From: Triplophysa rosa
Lineage: Eukaryota; Chordata; Actinopteri; Cypriniformes; Nemacheilidae
Direction: 5' to 3'
Assembly: GCF_024868665.1 (NCBI RefSeq)
Contig: NW_026634124.1
Location: 83,719 to 147,718 of the forward strand
Length of the DNA: 64,000 nt
A program made the position numbers and the translations under genes. The notes under the pieces are model-generated. The model was not told where the DNA came from, did no database searches, and was given only the letters and a program-made list of their open reading frames with translations. Numbering within the stretch: the first letter of the stretch is position 1; each line of letters opens with the position of its first letter. Below are positions 12,261 through 23,289 of the stretch, piece after piece.

Positions 12261-12409
12261 CTTCGTACTCCCAACTCACAGGATCCCCACACATCCGGAG
12301 ACCACAGCAGCATCGCACCATCAGGGTTTGCACGACCCACAAGCCCCACGGCGAACGCAAGCCATCACCCAGGAAGCCTCAATTCTCGCTATTTGGGGGG
12401 AGCATGCAC

Positions 12410-12960
12410 TACCCGGCTGCTGTCCAGCATTTATTCTGCGCTTTTTGGGGTGAGCTCTGGGTTCGGGCCGTTTCCGAGCTCGTCGCACTCGTTCCCATCA
12501 GGGGGCGTCTTACTAAGTTCCTCATGCACTTCCAGTAAACACGGCACTGGGGGCAGGCGCAGCTTGGAGCCGCGCTCAAACCCGAGGCACCATGTAGCCA
12601 GCTGCGAGCGTCGTGAGAGGCAGTGCGGGCACTGCAACCCAACACTCACGGCGGCCCGGGAAAGCATGGCTGACATTTCGACGTCCGCTTCTTCCTGGGC
12701 TCGACCCCCCGAGGGAGGGAGCCCGAGGAATCGTCGGAGTCGGATAGCAGTACGTCACCCCCCGATGCTGCAAGAGACATCTCATCATCACGCATCGTGT
12801 CCGAATACGTGATTGAGGAATAAGACGGCGGACCGTCTCCTGGGGAACGGTCAGACGAGCGAGACGAGGTGTGAACAGTCCGTGAGCCAGTGGCTGGCGG
12901 ATTATCGCTCACAGTAATCCTCATATCACCCTCGCTGCTTGCCGTAGCAGACGGAGGTTG
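12410..12960 (-). mobile_element. Inverted fragment of DIRS family A gag region
   Basis: Read on the minus strand, this segment matches about 7250-7710, including the blocks coding for DTVRDDEMS and KCQPCFPG-type sequence. It is therefore an oppositely oriented piece of the same DIRS family. It lies beyond the minisatellite and abuts a hAT remnant at about 12960. It could be a second insertion or an internal rearrangement of the first. Confidence 0.85.
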
Positions 12961-12962
12961 TA

Positions 12963-13448
12963 AAAGCGAGTACTGAACGGTATGCAACACTCCTTGAAAA
13001 TCTTGAACAGAGCTTTGAAAACAGATTCTCTGACTTACGGCAAAAAAGACCTGAGATTACATTCCTCATCAACCCGTTCACTGCTGAAACAGACTGTCTG
13101 AAAGCCCCTTTAGTGGAAGATGAAGCAGCATCTCAGCTTGAAATGATTGAACTTTCTGAGGATGACAGACTTAAGTGTACTCTGAGGGAAGGAACCGTGG
13201 AGTGTTGGAAGATGGTCCCAACTAAGAGATATCCCAATGTCAAACAGGCTGCACTCAAACTGTTGTCAATGTTTGGGTCGACTTACATCTGTGAATCACT
13301 TTTTTCCACCCTGAAACAAGTCAAATCAAAGCATCGCTCTGTTCTTACTGACAGACATGTGAAAGAGTTACTGCGAGTCGCCACAACTGAATACAAGCCA
13401 AACCTAAAAAGTATTGTGGAAATGAAAGACTGCCAGGTGTCACACTAA
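12963..13448 (+). pseudogene. hAT transposase C-terminal fragment (GTF2IRD2/ZBED-like)
   Basis: About 160 codons are open to the stop at 13446-13448. The dimerisation region near the end reads CESLFSTLKQVKSKHRSVLTD, the hAT C-terminal signature (S-x-F-S-x-x-K...R..LTD). It resembles transposase-derived vertebrate proteins such as GTF2IRD2. No start codon, DNA-binding domain or catalytic N-terminal half is present, so it is a 5'-truncated fragment. Intact reading over this length suggests a relatively young insertion. Confidence 0.75.
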
Positions 13449-13598
13449 TGTTAAAAAAGGTAGGCTTATAAAGGCTCATTTATGTAATTTTGTGTAAAAG
13501 TTCTTGTTAGACAGTTTTTTCCATATACTGTATGTGGCTCTTTGCAGTGATAAGGTATATTTTTTGGCTCATCATGCCAAACAGGTTCGCCACCCCTG
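12963..13598 (+). mobile_element. 3' half of a hAT transposon with right TIR
   Basis: The segment carries the C-terminal end of a hAT transposase. It closes with a right terminal inverted repeat ending GGTTCGCCACCCCTG at 13598, the inverse of a CAGGGGTGGCGAACC-type hAT end. The next bases belong to an L2 element, so the hAT appears to have inserted into L2 sequence. The left half is missing, replaced by DIRS-derived sequence. Confidence 0.75.
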
Positions 13599-14154
13599 AG
13601 TTAGATCAATCGGAACCAGGAACACTTCCAACAACAACTAATGTACTTGTTGCATCAAAGAGTGCAGAACAGTACTCTACTCTCAGCCAGTCTTGTCTCA
13701 TTGTTCCAAGGTTACCACAGCGAGCAGGGTGCAGTTCATGCCCAGACCTGATGGTAGAGCGGAGAATGGGAAGCATTCTCCTGACAAGAGCTGAGATGAT
13801 AGAGCTGGATAAAGAAGGACGCGGCGACTTGACACGTCTTCACAACAAAATTTCAAATGCTATTAGATTATTAATGATAATCTTAAATCTATAATTTGCC
13901 AGAGGGGAACTGGAATCCCCCGGTTGGGCCTGGGTTCTCCTGAGGTTTTTTTTCTTGATTGGAGTTTTGGGTTCCTCGCCACCGTTTTCATACTATTTGC
14001 CTGGCCGGGGGACTGCTTTAGAATTAGAATTTTAAAGTTTTACTTAATTAATATTGCATATAGGAAATTATAGTCTGCTTGACCTGTTTTTCTCTTTCCT
14101 TTATCTTAAATGCGTGTCTGTGTGTGCGTGTCTGTGTGTGTGCGTGCTTGTCTG

Positions 14155-14161
<7 letters not shown>

Positions 14162-14220
<59 letters not shown>
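14162..14220. repeat. (GT)n microsatellite
   Basis: About 59 bp of uninterrupted GT repeats, preceded by imperfect GTGTGC repeats from 14110. The corresponding position in the L2 copy at 50636-50765 also carries a CA/GT microsatellite, so it probably belongs to the L2 3' region. Confidence 0.97.
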
Positions 14221-14222
<2 letters not shown>

Positions 14223-14225
14223 TGT

Positions 14226-14810
14226 GCGTTCATGTTTGTATATCTCGGTGGGGACCTGAACCTGAACGCACACCAACACATGGGGACTCGTGTCCCCGTG
14301 GGGACCAAAATTGAGGTCCCCATGGGCAAAAAAGCTTATAAATTGTACAGAACAATATTTTTTTAAATCTAAAAATGCAAAATGTTTTCTATGATCTTTA
14401 GGTTTAGGGGTAGGGTTAGGGGATATAATATACAGTTTGTACAGTATAAAAAACATTACGCCTATGGACTGTCCCCACGGAGATAGTAAACCAGACATGC
14501 GCGTGTGTGTGTGTGCGTGCACGTTCGTGTGTCTGCGCGTTCATGTTTGTATATCCCGGTGGGGACCTAAACCTGAATACACACCAACACATGGGGACTC
14601 GTGTCACCGTGGGGACCAAAATTGAGGTCCCCAGGGGCAAAAAAGCTAATAAATTGTACAGAACAATATTTTTAACAAATCTAAAAATGCAAAAAGTGTT
14701 CTATGATCTTTAGGTTTAGGGATAGGGTTAGGGATAGGGGATAGAATATACAGTTTGTACAGTATAAAAACATTACGCCTATGGACTGTCCCCACGGGGA
14801 TAGTCAACCA
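14226..14810. repeat. Tandem pair of ~310-bp repeats
   Basis: Each unit starts CATGTTTGTATATC, then CGGTGGGGACC, contains TTTAGGTTTAGG/TAGGGTTAGG, and ends GGACTGTCCCCACGG followed by GATAGT. The second unit starts at 14541. The short TTAGGG-like runs are interior to the unit and too few to be a telomeric array. The class is unknown to me; the GGTGGGGAC and GTCCCCACGG ends suggest a non-autonomous DNA element. Confidence 0.85.
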
Positions 14811-15219
14811 AAGCCTGTGCGTCCGTGTGTGTGTCTACTGTATGTCTATGTGTGTTAGTATGTGTGCATAGTGTGTGTGGGGAGTGTTTTGTATGTGGGT
14901 ATGTCTGTTTTCTGTGTTTTCACCTTTTTCTTGTTTTTACAGGTACAACTTTAATTGTTTTGCTTATAGTCAATATGTCTCATGTACATCTGTTTAGTAA
15001 CAACGAAAATTGTAAAAAGCGCTATATAAATAAAGTTGAGTTGAGTGAGTTGAGTTGATTTCATGACAGTTAGCACTTCCATCTATATAATACAGCCATA
15101 AAATATTAACAAATTTATTTTAAAAATTATAAAAATAACAAAAATTCAACATTATTACCCTCTAGATTCTTACCATTTTGTTCAGTAAAATAGAAGTTAA
15201 CGATATTTGTTTACAATTA

Positions 15220-16830
15220 CACTGACCAAAATTATAAACGCAACACTTTTGTTTTTGCCCCAATTTTTCATGAGCTGAAGATCTAAGACTTTTTCTATGT
15301 ACACAAAAGGCCTATTTCTCTCAAATATTGTTCCCAAATCTGTCTAAATCTGTGTTAGTGAGCATTTCTCCGTTGCCAAGATAATCCATCCACCTCACAG
15401 GTCTGGCATATCAACATGCTGATTAGACAGCATGATTAATGCACAGGTGTGCCTTAGGCTGGCCACAATGAAAGGCCACTCTAAAATGTTTATCACACAG
15501 CACAATGCCACAGATGTCGCAAGTTTTGAGGGAGCGTGCAATTGGCATGCTGACTGCAGGAATGTCCACCAGAGCTGTTGCCCGTGAATTGAATATTCAT
15601 TTCTCTACCATAAGCTGTCTCCAAAGGCATTTCAGAGAATTTGGCAGTACATCCAACCGGCCTCACAACCGCAGACCACGTGTAACCACACCAGCCCAGG
15701 ACCTCCACATCCAGCATCTTCACCTCCAAGATCGTCTGAGACCAGCCACCCGGACAGCTACTGCAACAATCGGTTTGCATAACCAAAGAATTTCTGCACA
15801 AACTGTCTCAGGGAAGCTCATCTGCATGCTTGTCGTCCTCATCGGGGTCTCGACCTGACTGCAGTTCATCGTCGTAACCGACTTGAGTGGGCAAATGCTC
15901 ACATTCGATGGCGTCTGGCACTTTAGAGAGGTGTTCTCTTCACGGATGTATCCCGGTTTTCACTGTACAGGGCAGATGGCAGACAGCGTGTATGGCGTCG
16001 TGAAGGTGAGCGGTTTGCTGATGTCAACGTTGTGGATCGAGTGGCCCATGGTGGCGGTGGGGTTATGGTATGGGCAGGCGTATGTTATGGACAATGAACA
16101 CAGGTGCATTTTATTGATGGCATTTTGAATGCACAGAGATACCGTGACGAGATCCTGAGGCCCATTGTTGTGCCATTCATCCACGACCATCACCTCATGT
16201 TGCAACATGATAATGCACGGCCCCATGTTGCAAGGATCTGTACACAATTTCTGGAAGCTGAAAACATCCCAGTTCTTGCATGGCCAGCATACTCACCAGA
16301 CATGTCAGCCATTGAGCATGTTTGGGATGCTCTGGATGGGCGTATACGACAGAGTGTTCCAGTTCCTGCCAATATCCAGCAACTTCGCACAGCCATTGAA
16401 GAGGAGTGGACCAACATTCCACAGGCCACAATCAACAACCTGATGAACTCTATGCGAAGGAGATGTGTTGCACTGCGTGAGGAAAATGGTGGTCGGACCA
16501 GATACTGACTGGTTTTCGGACCCCCCGGATCCCCCCAATACAGTAAAACTGCACATTTTAGAGTGGCCTTTTATTGTGGCCAGCCTAAGGCACACCTGTG
16601 CAATAATCATGCTGTCTAATCAGCATCTTGATATGCCACACCTGTGAGGTGGATGGATTATCTCGGCAAAGGAGAAGTGCTCACTAACACAGATTTAGAC
16701 AGATTTGTGAACAATATTTGAGAGAAATAGGCCTTTTGTGTACATTGAAAAAGTCTTAGATCTTTGAGTTCAGCTCATGAAAAATGGGGGCAAAAACAAA
16801 AGTGTTGCGCGTTTATAATTTTGGTCAGTG
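15220..16830 (+). mobile_element. Complete Tc1-like DNA transposon, inactive
   Basis: The 1611-bp element begins CACTGACCAAAATTATAAA and ends with its inverse, ATAATTTTGGTCAGTG. TA dinucleotides flank both sides (15218-15219 and 16831-16832), the canonical Tc1/mariner target duplication. The terminal inverted repeats run for roughly 270 bp with few differences, up to AGAGTGGCCTTTTATTGTGG next to the transposase gene. It is intact at both ends but the transposase is broken. Confidence 0.97.
15505..16508 (+). pseudogene. Tc1-like transposase, frameshifted and stop-containing
   Basis: The protein starts at ATG 15505 with an N-terminal helix-turn-helix region (RERAIGMLTAGMSTRAVAREL). It can be followed to a C-terminal SPDMSAIEHVWD block bearing the final catalytic Glu region, and HDNARPH with the second Asp. 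The first Asp lies in an LFTD motif near 15943. The frame is broken by a small deletion near 15808, a TAG at about 15922 and a TGA at about 16096. The last segment (16104-16508) is open. It would have cut and pasted the surrounding element. Confidence 0.93.
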
Positions 16831-16954
16831 TACTGTATATAGTATTTTTTATCTCCCTATTTTGGTTTGAATTTATATTTAATAAATCATTACGGCACCT
16901 GTTTAGACACTGTAAAAATACACTTGTTAATGTATACGTTTATTTTTAAGTGCC

Positions 16955-17919
16955 CTTTTTTGGTCCTTCAGCCCCTGCCCTAGCAGAGGCCTGTGCACGC
17001 CACTGCAAGAGATAGAATAGGAGTGAATTGGGGGCAATTTAATGAAGCTACAAAAAGGGCATCCATTGATCAAAGAACTGCTCTACACAGTCTTAACAAA
17101 GGTCTTCTGAAGCGAATCGTTGAGTTTGTTTAAGAGAAATATCCATATTGACAATGCTATTAACGATAATGTCTAACATCCTCGTTTAGCCTTCCATTAG
17201 TGTTTCATTCCCAACACCTGTCCCTTGTTATTTATCCTTTGTTAGTCTCCCTATTTAATGCCCTTGTGTTTGCTGTCCTGTGCTCGTTCGTTTTGCTTAC
17301 ATGTCTTGTTTGCCTTGCCTTGTTCGCCTTGCCTTGTTCATCGCCTTGCTGTCTAAACCCATTGTATACCTTGCCCCGTTGAACTGTCTTACCTTGTCTG
17401 TTCTCTACGTTACGTTATAGCTGTTATTTAGTTTTGGTTCTTGTTGATTACAGTAAGTCTTAGTTTATTCTGTTCCATTGTTTTATCCCCCTCGAGGGAA
17501 GTGTTTATTTTCTGTTTTGTCATTTAGTCCTGTCCTTGTTTTACCCCATCGTGGGTTTTTTGTCTAACAAAGTCTTTGTTTTCCCACCACCTACCGCTGC
17601 CTGCAATTGGGTTCTTCCCCGAAAACCCTGACATAATAACATTGTCAATATTGATATTTCTCGTAATGAAATGCATCGATCCTTTGTTAAGACCACGGAG
17701 CCGTGTCGAGCCATTCTTTGATCGATGGATGCACTTTTTGGAGCTTCAAAAAATTGCCCCCCCATTCACTCATATTCTATCGCTTGGAAGTAAAAGTATA
17801 CGTGGTATTATAACTCCGATTGCATTATTCTTCAAGAAAAAAGTCACATTCACTTAGGATGCCTTGAGTGTAAGTGAAACATGGGGAAATTTTGATTCAA
17901 GCCTGAAGTATCCCTTTAA
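16955..17919. repeat. Dispersed repeat, inverted relative to 240-480, holding a solo LTR
   Basis: The right end (17820-17919) is the inverse of 240-340, including AGTATCCCTTTAA at the edge. The left part (16955-17000) is the inverse of the GTGCACGCCACTG block near 385. A 464-bp LTR has inserted in the middle. A TTAA at 17916-17919 fits a TTAA-targeting element, but the left end was not located with certainty. Confidence 0.65.
17170..17633 (+). mobile_element. Probable solo LTR
   Basis: The segment begins TGTCTAACATCC and ends GAAAACCCTGACA, giving TG...CA ends. It resembles the LTR at 2342-2915 in the opposite orientation, sharing TCCCTATTTAATGCCC and the terminal ACCGCTGCCTGCA block. No internal retrotransposon sequence is attached on either side, so it is best explained as a solo LTR left by recombination. 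The target duplication is unclear. Confidence 0.7.
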
Positions 17920-20328
17920 GCAAGTAAATCATTCATTCTGATGATGCAACTGCTACAGATTACACACTGTTTAGGTAGACATTGTTTATTTGCTTTCTTG
18001 TTTGTTGAACTAGCTACGCCCTCTTGCTGACATCACAGATGTCATGAATGATGAAAAACACTTTCTTGTACAACAGATAGTTTAAAAAATTAGGAGTCAA
18101 AAACGTATCAGCATCTGACACAGTGACTGTGTAGTCCAAATCTGACCTAACTGTAGTCTAAACCGGGCATAAAACATAACTATAGATGATTTCAAAGCAA
18201 CAACATAAACAAACGTTACTGCACATGTATGCTTTTGTGGCCCAAACTTAACTTCCAGTACACATCCGCAAAGAATATAGTCTCTGCAGATTATTTCGGA
18301 TTATTTAGGACAGCCTCATATGAAATGTTTCACTGTTATAAACACATCTATAAACGTCTGTTTAATATGTGTGTAATCTATGTGTAATATTTCACAGCTT
18401 CAATTATAGTTACATGTGGGCACTCACCATTGTGACCGTACGATGGGCAGACACGGGCTTGTTCACCACACGACTGTATCTTGGTAGAAAGATGATTTTT
18501 GACTGCTTCTGCTGAACTTTTGGAAAGTGGGACTCCAGAAACAAGCCTGGTGCCACCTTGGCTACCCGCGGGCGGGACTGGCTATGAAATACTTCTGCAT
18601 TCGAATCTGAAGACTTTTCCCGATCGAGGATGCCCGCATGCTGGTACAGGGGACCAGTTAGCCTATCAGAGATGTGCTGCTGATGCGGTATTTGATCAAC
18701 TTCATCGTTTGATGAGATGGCCCCTAAAAGAAGGACAAACAGGATTCACTTTTTCGGTTTATAACCTGCATAACCTGCATAAGGCTTGCTTAGATTTGCT
18801 CAAGGTTTTCATGAAGGAAATGTTTGTGGTGTGCAAGCTATCCATCTCTGCTTTTACAATACACCAGATGAATTTACAGCAAAATAATTTAACATTTAGA
18901 TTTTTGATAATCTAATGCACATATGGGTGCTGTATAAAAGCCTGTTATACAGTAAACTGTAGAGGATAACCAGAGATCATAAACAAATGACAGCAATGCT
19001 GTTTGAGCATACACATAAACATGAGACAACACCATAGTTACCTTGACATGGATGCATGGGTCATTACAGCATAAGAATAAAAATATTCCTCAACAAGCCT
19101 TCATTGAAATAAACACTTCGTGTAATATAGTTTTTATGTGTTATCCTGACAATTAACAATTCAATGTTTATTGTTAAATAAATACAACATGCATTCGCCA
19201 AAAAAACGTCCACACATGACAATAACATGTCACGCGCTGTTAATGTGCACAATATTATTTTTATGCGTGTATATATGAAAGGTCGCAAAGCTGCATGCAT
19301 ATTAGACATGAAAGCAAGCGATATCTCTATTGTTTTTCACCCTCACCTGTGATGTGTAAGACAAGCCATGGAGAAATAACGACAAATGCCGTTTTCCACA
19401 ACATGATCAAACGATCCTTCTTGTGTTACAATGGCATTGCTTTATGGAGATCAGTAAAGGCTATAATGTGTCTACAGTTGAGACACTGCAATACTGTGTG
19501 CATTAATTCAATAATTTTGAGGATCTGAGGATCACACACCCTGGCGTCTCTCTAGCGCTGACAAGATTCATTTCAGAGAACCGATGTGAGTCCATATGAC
19601 TCGCTTCAGTTTGCAGAGTCAACCTTTCTGATTCAGTTTTTTTTTCTCGAATGTCCAAACCGGAACATAATCAGTGCATTTTAAAATTTCTAAAACATTC
19701 ACAAATAAGAATATCAAAAAGTCTTTGTGTACTATACGTTTCCTTCCTTATAGCATATTGTGCTGATTTGTTTATGAATCACATGTGACCCACCCGGTGG
19801 TATCCTTGTATCACAAACAGCACAGATTCACCAACGCTCTGCGAGCCGCTTCAAAGGAATCATTAGTTCATGTTCAAAAGAATGATTCGCTAGTTCCCAG
19901 AATCACTGGTTCTCAGTAGAGAGAATGAGTGGGAGGAGAAAACATAAGATGATAAATTAATAACCCTTGTTTACCAACATGAGCAGACACACATAAAGCT
20001 TTAGGCAACACTACAACATTAAAATATTGTAGCCATTATTCTTACACTATTCTTACATATCTATTCACAAATCTCAATTACCACCTTACTGACTTAAAGC
20101 CAACATATTGTTATTGTACAAACTTATATTTCAGACTGTTATATTTTGTGTGTAATAGCTTTTGTAGCCAATCAGACATACACAGTTACAATAGAATATT
20201 CTGTTCTTTAAAACTCTGTTTAAAAATGTACAAATCTATTTGGCTTCTAGTTTATCTAGGCTAAATCTAGTTTATAGAAACCAATCAAAACACCCTATAG
20301 GCACTAGCTAGAAGCCTACGAACCCTTT
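17920..20328. other. Non-coding stretch, no gene seen
   Basis: AT-rich sequence with no splice-supported exons or terminal repeats that I can identify. A 138-codon open frame at 18499-18915 has no recognisable domain, and I do not call it a gene. Confidence 0.55.
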
Positions 20329-20329
20329 G

Positions 20330-20568
20330 GCCCGGTTTCATGGACAAGGTTTAGCCTAATCCTGGACTATGCCTCAGTTAATTTAGGCAATTGGAGTCAA
20401 TTTTATTAAAATGCCGTAGAAAAAAAAACATTACTGATGTGCATCTTGAAACAAAACAATGACACTGACATATTTTAAGATATGTCAGGGGAAGTTATTT
20501 TCAGTTAAGAAAGCTCAAACTTCATTTTAGTCTGGGATTAGTCTTAAACCTTGTCTGTGAAACCGTGG
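20330..20568. mobile_element. Small TIR element (MITE)
   Basis: The ends CCCGGTTTCATGGACAAGG and CCTTGTCTGTGAAACCGTGG are inverse of each other, and the match continues inward (TTTAGCCTAATCCTGGACTA against TAGTCTGGGATTAGTC). At about 240 bp it has no coding capacity. The superfamily is uncertain. Confidence 0.8.
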
Positions 20569-21055
20569 CTTTAAATTCAAATCAAACTTTCAATATACAG
20601 TACAAGGCTTATAGTCTTACTAAACTTCATAATGTTTTTCAGCATGAATATTCACACCAGACCTTCTCTTTTATGGCCATGATGCTCAGATTTGACCAGA
20701 TTTGGTGTCAATCTGCTAATTCTGAACTTCAAATAAGAATTTGTGCATCATATGCAACCAATTATTTTTATCATATTACTTTTCATTCATTGTGGTCAGA
20801 TTCTTATAAATCATATCAGGGGAGAGATATGTACAAAATGTGCTAAGTCAGTCTGCTGCTTCATCTCGTGGCAAACATGCAGCTCTCTGCTGTTGCCATG
20901 GCAACCTGATGGCTGACATTCGCCATGCACAAACAAGAATTCCTGCCAAAATGCTTTGCCCAAAATAGATCAGATATTTAGGGCTAACAGTCGCCTCATT
21001 TTGGTCAAATATCTTCATATATATATAAATATTTTATATAGCTTATAATGTTAAG

Positions 21056-21107
<52 letters not shown>

Positions 21108-21194
21108 GTTGTACATGTTGTTTTGGCCTAAATTATGATATTTAATTTATGTAATTTATTTATTTTAGATTTGATATATATTATATTTATTTAT
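20569..21194. other. No gene; contains (GA)n microsatellite
   Basis: Unremarkable AT-rich sequence. It includes a perfect GA repeat of about 46 bp at 21059-21104. Confidence 0.7.
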
Positions 21195-21412
21195 TTATGT
21201 GTGTTTGCGCATCCGTGTGTGTGTCTGTGTGTGTGTTAGTACGTGTGTATTTTGTGTGTGTGGATTTGTGAGTCCATGTTTTGTATGTTTTATGTGCTTT
21301 TTTTGTTTTTACTTGTATAACTTTAAATGTTTTGATTATACTCAAAATGTTCATGTACAGCTGCTTTGTAACAATGACAATTGTAAAAAGCGCAATATAA
21401 ATAAAGTTGAGA
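21195..21412 (+). mobile_element. L2-type LINE 3' terminus fragment
   Basis: The order GTGTGT microsatellite, TTTTTACTTGTATAACTTTAA, CATGTACAGCTGCTTTGTAAC and AAAAAGCGCAATATAAATAAA is the same as in the L2 ends at 14820-15057 and, inverted, 50430-50640. The ATAAAGTTGAGAAGAG end corresponds to the element's 3' tail. Confidence 0.75.
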
Positions 21413-21619
21413 AGAGATTCAGAGTTTATCAAGACAAATATATTTTCTGTAGGAAGCCCTCATAATAACTGTTTTTAAATGTTACATACACCTACCTCAC
21501 TCTTAATTTATTGTGTTGCATGCATCAGTGAAGGTTCATATCTTTTGTAGTAGTTGTGTATAAGTCTCTCAATTGTCCTTAGTGTGTAAAGATGGGTCTC
21601 AACTTCAGTCACAATAGTC

Positions 21620-22000
21620 AAAGTCTGCTTTATTGTCAATTCTGCCACATGTACAGTACATACATAAAGAGGATTGAAATTGCATTACTCTCAGACCCAT
21701 GGTGCATACAAATAACACTACACAGAATAAAAATATACATATAAAAAAATACAGATAAACACAGATTATTATAGTAAAATATAACTATTACAAGCAGCAG
21801 GGATATAAAAAAAGAAGAAGATAGGTAATGGCAGATAGAGTGCAAACCAGTGAAATATACAACAGTGCAGATGTGAGGTAGTGCAAAGAGCTTATTAGTC
21901 TGTTTAAAGTGACAAAGAGAGTAGGCTTTGTTTAACCTGTCAGAAGAGGTAGTTGAAGAGGGGCAGACCGATGCTGAATGAGGTAGTGAGCAGTCATGCT
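21620..22000 (-). mobile_element. Probable non-LTR retrotransposon 3' fragment
   Basis: On the minus strand the segment ends in TGACAATAAAGCAGACTTTG, a polyadenylation-like AATAAA close to the terminus, as in fish LINE 3' ends. This is recognition by resemblance only; there is no coding sequence to confirm the clade. Confidence 0.45.
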
Positions 22001-22080
22001 GCATAAAGTGACTAACTAATATGGTGAAAACGCTGGATTCTTCTATTCATTCTTCTTTTAACTGACCTAAAAAAGTCATA

Positions 22081-22475
22081 TGTGACCCTGAACAACAAAA
22101 CCAGTCTTAAGTAGCAGGGGAACATTTTTAGTAATAGGCAAAAATACATGGTATGGGTAAAAATTTATGATTTTTCTTTTTGCCAAAAATCATTAGGATA
22201 TTAAGTAAAGACCATGTTCCATGAAGATATTTAAAAAAAACTTTATTTTTGTGAGTGGATGGCCTGCTACAGTGCCTCAGATTAACAACTTCAAAGGCGA
22301 TTTTCTCAATATTTCGATTTTTTTGCACCCTCAGATTCCAGATTTGTAAATAGTTGTTGTTCCGCCAGATAGTGTCTATCCTAACAAACCACATATCAAT
22401 AGAAAGCTTATTTCTTCAAAAATCTCAATTTCGAAAAATTGACCCTTAAGACTGGTTTTGTCGTCCAGGGTCACA
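22081..22475. mobile_element. MITE with ~30-bp TIRs
   Basis: The ends TGTGACCCTGAACAACAAAA and TTTTGTCGTCCAGGGTCACA are near-perfect inverses, extending inward to CCAGTCTTAAG and CTTAAGACTGG. TA dinucleotides flank both ends. The 395-bp interior has no coding capacity. Confidence 0.88.
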
Positions 22476-22950
22476 TATGATTTTGTGAACAGAACGAATT
22501 GAACAGAATGGTCATAAGAAAAAATGGAGAGGTTTTGTTGTAATTGACCCCAAATTCGGGCAAATTGATTTACATAAAAAAAATATAAGTATTCTGTTTT
22601 GACTATAACTGACCATTTTATATTCATTTATATTAAAATACCTCACTTTTAGTATTTACTATACAGATCGCTCGCTGGGCACTTAACAGTCACGTGGTAC
22701 ATGCCAGCGCTTTTCACAACTATCCAATCAGAGTTGTTTGTGGTTACTGAATAAGTTAAAAACAATAAACATTTTAGCAATCTCCTTGGCATTAAGACTA
22801 AACTGCCTCATGAGATGTCAATGTCACTTAATGCAGGATTCAGCTCGTTGAGAGTTTGGCCACCGAGCGCCACCTGCAGGAAAAAATAGAGTTTGTCCGA
22901 CATGAGACACTCATCAGCCAGCAACATTCTCCCCGTAAATCACATGATCG
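22476..22950. other. Upstream flank of RAB21, no gene seen
   Basis: Mostly unremarkable. An E-box CACGTG within AGTCACGTGGT lies at 22691-22696, about 470 bp upstream of the RAB21 start codon. It resembles, but does not fully match, the lysosomal CLEAR motif. Confidence 0.4.
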
Positions 22951-23160
22951 CTGTCCAGTGACGTAACGGAGCGAAACGCCATTAGACTGATCGCAGAGAT
23001 TGATCGGAAGTGAATTGGGTTTTAACAGAGGAATCCGCCCGTGAAGTTGCTCGGAAACGCGTTTTGGCGGTTCTCTCCGCGCATCGGATTCACGCGTGCG
23101 GCTCTATGGCCGCTGTGATCGGGTAGAGGCTCGGACCAGAGGCTCTGCTGTTGTGTCAGC
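22951..23160 (+). promoter_or_regulatory. RAB21: Likely CpG-rich promoter and 5' UTR of RAB21
   Basis: The composition shifts abruptly to CpG-rich sequence just before the start codon, unlike the AT-rich flanks. A TGACGTAA (CRE/ATF-like) site is at 22959-22966. No TATA box is evident, which fits a housekeeping promoter. The transcription start cannot be placed from sequence alone. Confidence 0.5.
23106..23126 (+). other. Short upstream ORF before RAB21
   Basis: ATG at 23106 opens a six-codon frame ending in TAG at 23124-23126, 34 bases before the main start codon. Its context is weak (T at -3, G at +4), whereas the main ATG has A at -3 and G at +4. It matters only if transcription begins upstream of it. 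Confidence 0.4.
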
Positions 23161-23289
23161 ATGGCGGCCGGAGGGAAGACGTACTCGTTCAAGGTGGTGC
23201 TGCTCGGAGAGGGATGCGTCGGCAAAACATCGCTGGTTCTGCGATACTGCGAGAATAAATTCAACGACAAACACATCACCACTCTACAG
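23161..23289 (+). CDS. RAB21: RAB21 coding exon 1
   Basis: Codes residues 1-43, from the start methionine through the P-loop to ITTLQ at switch I. It ends CTACAG followed by the donor GTAACA. The CpG-rich composition continues from the promoter. Confidence 0.98.

Larger units (their letters stand above)
13599..15057 (+). mobile_element. L2-type LINE 3' end, interrupted by repeats
   Basis: The first 450 bp match, in inverted orientation, the 3' untranslated part of the L2 copy at 50430-52133. The last 250 bp match its terminus, ending in GCGCTATATAAATAAAGTTGAG with GAGTTGA repeats. Between them sit a GT microsatellite and a tandem pair of about 310-bp repeats. A 120-codon open frame at 13532-13894 lies in this untranslated part and is probably not a protein. 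Confidence 0.75.

Noticed and set aside
7250..12960. Paired inverted copies as a CRISPR or phage-type array
   Set aside because: The arms are DIRS gag sequence and the tandem units have no spacers; the genome is eukaryotic.
14162..14366. Long Cys/Val and His/Thr open frames over GT/CA repeats, also at 48750-49075 and 50447-50793
   Set aside because: They are translations of dinucleotide repeats, with no domain or codon structure of a gene.
14402..14735. TTAGGG-like runs as interstitial telomere
   Set aside because: Only a few imperfect motifs, each in the same place within a dispersed repeat unit.
18499..18915. 138-codon open frame upstream of RAB21
   Set aside because: No recognisable motif, no splice or conservation evidence; consistent with chance.
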